Origin: Cellulosimicrobium cellulans
GTDB taxonomy: Bacteria; Actinomycetota; Actinomycetes; Actinomycetales; Cellulomonadaceae
Assembly: GCF_007679345.1 (NCBI RefSeq)
Contig: NZ_VEGH01000006.1
Coordinates: 1 to 64,000 of the forward strand
Length of the DNA stretch: 64,000 bases
Reading direction: 5' to 3'
Shown here: piece after piece, positions 61,786 through 64,000 of the stretch
How positions within the stretch are numbered: position 1 is the first letter of the stretch
Layout: every line of letters starts with the position of its first letter
The notes under the pieces: model-generated
The model's input: the letters and a program-made list of their open reading frames with translations, nothing else
Databases searched by the model: none
Told to the model about the DNA's origin: nothing
Program-made: the position numbers and the translations under genes

Positions 61786-62990
61786 CCGCCGTCCCCGCAC
61801 CGGGCGCCGCACCGCGCCCGGTGCGGGTGGTCGTCCTCGACCACACCGCCCAGCTCGGCGGGGCGGAGCTCGCGCTGCTGCGCACGTGCCGGGCGCTCGA
61901 CCGGGCCGCGGTCGAGGTGACCGTGGTGCTGTTCGCCGACGGCCCGCTCGCCGGGCGGCTGCGGGACGCCGGGGTCGCGGTGCGCGTGCTGCCGCTGGAC
62001 CCCCGGATCGCGCAGACCGACCGCGCGGCGGCCGGCCGGTCCGCCCTCGGCGCGGCGCGCTCGGCGGCGGCGACGCTGCCGTTCGTGGCCCGGCTGGCCC
62101 GGCTGCTGCGGGACCTGCAGCCCGACGTCGTGCACACGACCTCGCTCAAGGCGGACCTCATCGGCCTGCCCGCCGCCCGGCTCGCCCGCCGCCCCCTGGT
62201 CTGGCACGTGCACGACCGGATCGCCGAGGACTACCTGCCGGGCCCGGTCGCCCGGGTCGTCCGCGTGCTCGCCCGGCGCGGGCCGCGGCACGTCGTGGTG
62301 AACTCGCAGGCCACCGCCCGCACGCTGCTGCCGCTCCCGCGCGGCTGGACCCTCGCGTACCCCGGCCTCGCCCCCGAGCAGGTGGCCGCCGACCCCGCCG
62401 CCCGCCCGGCGCCGGCGAGCCCGGTCGTCGGCCTGGTGGGACGCATCAGCCCGACCAAGGGGCAGCGCGAGTTCGTGGAGGCCGCCGCGCTGCTCGCCGA
62501 GCGGTTCCCGGACGCGCGGTTCCGCGTCGTCGGCGCCGCGCTGTTCGAGGAGCAGGCGTACGAGGAGGAGCTGCGCGCCCGGGTCGCCGCGCTCGGGCTG
62601 ACCGACCGCGTCGAGCTGACCGGCTGGGTGGCCGACCCGGTGGGGGAGATCGACCGGTTGTCCGTGCTGGTGCACGCGTCGCCGGTGCCGGAGCCGTTCG
62701 GCCAGGTGGTCGTCGAGGGCATGGCCCGCGGGGTGCCCGTGGTCGCGACCGCGGGCGGCGGCGTGGACGAGATCGCGGTGGCCGGCGACGGCACGCCGCG
62801 GTGCCTCGTGGTGCCGCCGCGGGACGTGCCGGCGCTGGCGGACGCGGTCGCGCGGGTGCTCGACCGGCCGGAGGAGGCCGCGGCGCGGGCCGACCGGGCG
62901 TGGAAGGACGTGCAGGCCGACTACGCGATCGCCCGCACCGCCGAGCGGCTCACCGCGGTGTGGCGGCGGGCGACTCCCGCACGCGGCTGA
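61782..62990 (+). CDS. glycosyltransferase family 4
   Basis: A 402-aa GT-B glycosyltransferase. VVVLDHTAQLGGAELALLRTCRAL has the GGAE acceptor loop; DVVHTTSLKADLIGLPAARL and WHVHDRIAEDYLP follow. The donor half has GLVGRISPTKGQREFVEAAALL and the EX7E motif in PEPFGQVVVEGMARGVPVV. It starts at a GTG overlapping the previous stop. Its last 41 nt overlap the end of the converging gene. Confidence 0.92.
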   Translation: MTAVPAPGAAPRPVRVVVLDHTAQLGGAELALLRTCRALDRAAVEVTVVLFADGPLAGRLRDAGVAVRVLPLDPRIAQTDRAAAGRSALGAARSAAATLPFVARLARLLRDLQPDVVHTTSLKADLIGLPAARLARRPLVWHVHDRIAEDYLPGPVARVVRVLARRGPRHVVVNSQATARTLLPLPRGWTLAYPGLAPEQVAADPAARPAPASPVVGLVGRISPTKGQREFVEAAALLAERFPDARFRVVGAALFEEQAYEEELRARVAALGLTDRVELTGWVADPVGEIDRLSVLVHASPVPEPFGQVVVEGMARGVPVVATAGGGVDEIAVAGDGTPRCLVVPPRDVPALADAVARVLDRPEEAAARADRAWKDVQADYAIARTAERLTAVWRRATPARG

Positions 62991-64000
62991 GCACCGCCTG
63001 CATCTCGCGCACCCGGTCGGACCAGCGCGGCACGTCCGCCGGCGCCGGGCCGATGCCGGCCGGGCGGCCCTCCGCGAGCACCCGCACGACGGCGTCGGCC
63101 AGGTTCTGCGGCGAGGCGGTGGTGACCCGGTCGGCGGGCTGGTCCCGGAACCCGGCGACGGGGGTGGCGACGACCGGGCGGCCGACGGCCAGGTACTCGT
63201 AGAGCTTGATCGGGTCGAGCGAGTCGGTGAAGCCGTCGACCACGTGCGGCACCAGCAGGACGCCGGCGTGCTGCAGGTACCCGGGCACCAGCGCGGCCGG
63301 CCGCGGCCCGAGCACCACCGCGCCCGCCGCGTCCAGCCGGGTCAGGTCCAGCGGGTCGAGCAGCGCCGGGCCGACGAGCACCAGGTGCGCGCCGGTGGCG
63401 CGCAGGTGGGTGGCGACGCGCAGGCAGGCCGCCACGTCGAGCCGGTCCGGGTGCATCGTGCCGACGTACACCGCGTACGGCCCGTCCGGCAGGTCGGCGG
63501 GGCGGGCCTGCGGCGTGCGGTAGGCGTCGACGTCGACGGCGTTGGTGAGCAGCGTGACCGGGCGGTCGGCGCCCTTGGCCCGGGCCAGCGCCGGGGAGCA
63601 CACGACCACCTCGGCGCACCGCTCGACCAGCAGCGCCTCGGCCGCCCGCGTGCGCTCGAGCTCGGCGGGCTCGCGGACCGCGCGCAGCCAGTCGTCGGTC
63701 ACGTCGTACAGCGACCGCCAGCCGGTGGCGCGCAGCACGGCGGCGCCGTCGGGGTCGTTCACCCAGAGCACCGGGTCGGCCATGCCGAGCCGGCGGGCCA
63801 CCCGGGCCACCGTGCGGGCGCGCCGGTCGTCGCCGGCGGGGTCGAGGCGCCGCGGCAGCCACTTGGTCGGCCGGTACGCCCAGGCGCGGCCCGCGGGCGC
63901 GCCGTCGTCCGGGCCGAGCCGGCGCAGCCGCCGGCCGAGCGTGGGGGAGGCGCCGCGGCGCAGGTCGTGCAGGTGGTCGACCGGGGGCTCGACGAACAGC
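62950..64000 (-). CDS. glycosyltransferase (GT-B fold), 5' end beyond the window
   Basis: At least 349 codons, open to the window edge. From the edge it reads LFVEPPVDHLHDLRRGASPT and continues in frame into WVNDPDGAAVLRATGWRSLYDVTDDW, the acceptor half of a GT4/GT1 transferase. The donor half has YAVYVGTMHPDRLDVAACLRVA, LVLVGPALLDP and PHVVDGFTDSLDPIKLYEYLAVGRPVVAT, where the conserved EX7E site is replaced by DSLDPIKLYEY, as in teichuronic-acid and WcaI-like members. It runs against the polysaccharide operon and overlaps its last gene by 41 nt. Confidence 0.88.
   Translation of the reverse strand, partial: LFVEPPVDHLHDLRRGASPTLGRRLRRLGPDDGAPAGRAWAYRPTKWLPRRLDPAGDDRRARTVARVARRLGMADPVLWVNDPDGAAVLRATGWRSLYDVTDDWLRAVREPAELERTRAAEALLVERCAEVVVCSPALARAKGADRPVTLLTNAVDVDAYRTPQARPADLPDGPYAVYVGTMHPDRLDVAACLRVATHLRATGAHLVLVGPALLDPLDLTRLDAAGAVVLGPRPAALVPGYLQHAGVLLVPHVVDGFTDSLDPIKLYEYLAVGRPVVATPVAGFRDQPADRVTTASPQNLADAVVRVLAEGRPAGIGPAPADVPRWSDRVREMQAVLSRVRESPAATPR

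Overview
The window is about 74% GC by eye, and its coding strands strongly favour G or C at the third codon position. Gene content and order (metG-tatD-rpf-rsmA-ispE, glmU-prs-rplY-pth, two Rpf-type muralidases with DUF348/G5 domains, LacI-controlled sugar ABC transporters, abundant glycoside hydrolases) point to a free-living actinobacterium, most likely a Cellulomonas-like member of the Micrococcales. The genus is an inference. Several genes appear to be read from leaderless mRNAs, with a TAnnnT -10 box exactly 7 nt before the start codon (rsmA, metG, an MFS exporter, a histidine kinase, a MarR gene).

Layout. 1-2.5 kb: a degenerate tandem repeat, then an alpha/beta-hydrolase-GNAT fusion and a YjaB-like acetyltransferase. 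2.5-10.2 kb (minus): housekeeping genes ispE, rsmA, two Rpf-like cell-wall lytic enzymes sharing an MtrA-like box, tatD and metG. 10.5-16 kb: an MFS exporter, an amino-acid permease, two small unknown genes and an ABC-F ATPase. 16-23.3 kb (plus): a LacI-regulated oligosaccharide locus with a three-gene ABC importer, a GH130 phosphorylase-like enzyme and a Tat-exported glycosidase-like protein. 23.3-27.8 kb: a two-component system followed by an ABC-2 transporter. 27.8-32.8 kb (minus): a visibly lower-GC operon that looks like an undescribed RiPP pathway. It encodes a precursor with an internal Ala/Val/Asn core carrying Asn at an exact six-residue period, a radical SAM enzyme, an NPP-type methyltransferase and an ABC exporter. 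33-40.8 kb: MarR, an SdpI-like protein, tRNA-Gln, TetR, a second two-component system and a MacB-type ABC transporter. 41-50 kb: divergent ptsHI and beta-glucoside PTS operons, each with a ribonucleic antiterminator (RAT) and terminator in its leader, plus the cognate LicT/BglG-type antiterminator. 50-51.5 kb: a lower-GC orphan P-loop ATPase. 51.6-56.5 kb: a VOC protein and the glmU-prs-rplY-pth block. 56.5-64 kb: a 63-bp near-perfect palindrome and an exopolysaccharide operon whose BY-kinase-like protein has lost its Walker A motif.

How the parts work together. Two sugar regulons are legible from DNA alone. In one, LacI with two tandem operators is placed to control import and phosphorolysis of an oligosaccharide, probably a beta-mannoside. 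In the other, the PRD antiterminator encoded at the end of the beta-glucoside PTS operon can act on RNA targets at the start of its own operon and on the general PTS genes ptsH-ptsI. The RiPP operon is the most novel element. The Asn spacing recalls the beta-helical, Asn-N-methylated polytheonamide and aeronamide peptides (proteusins), but here the repeat lies inside the precursor and is followed by a ~97-residue C-terminal region, and only two modifying enzymes are present.
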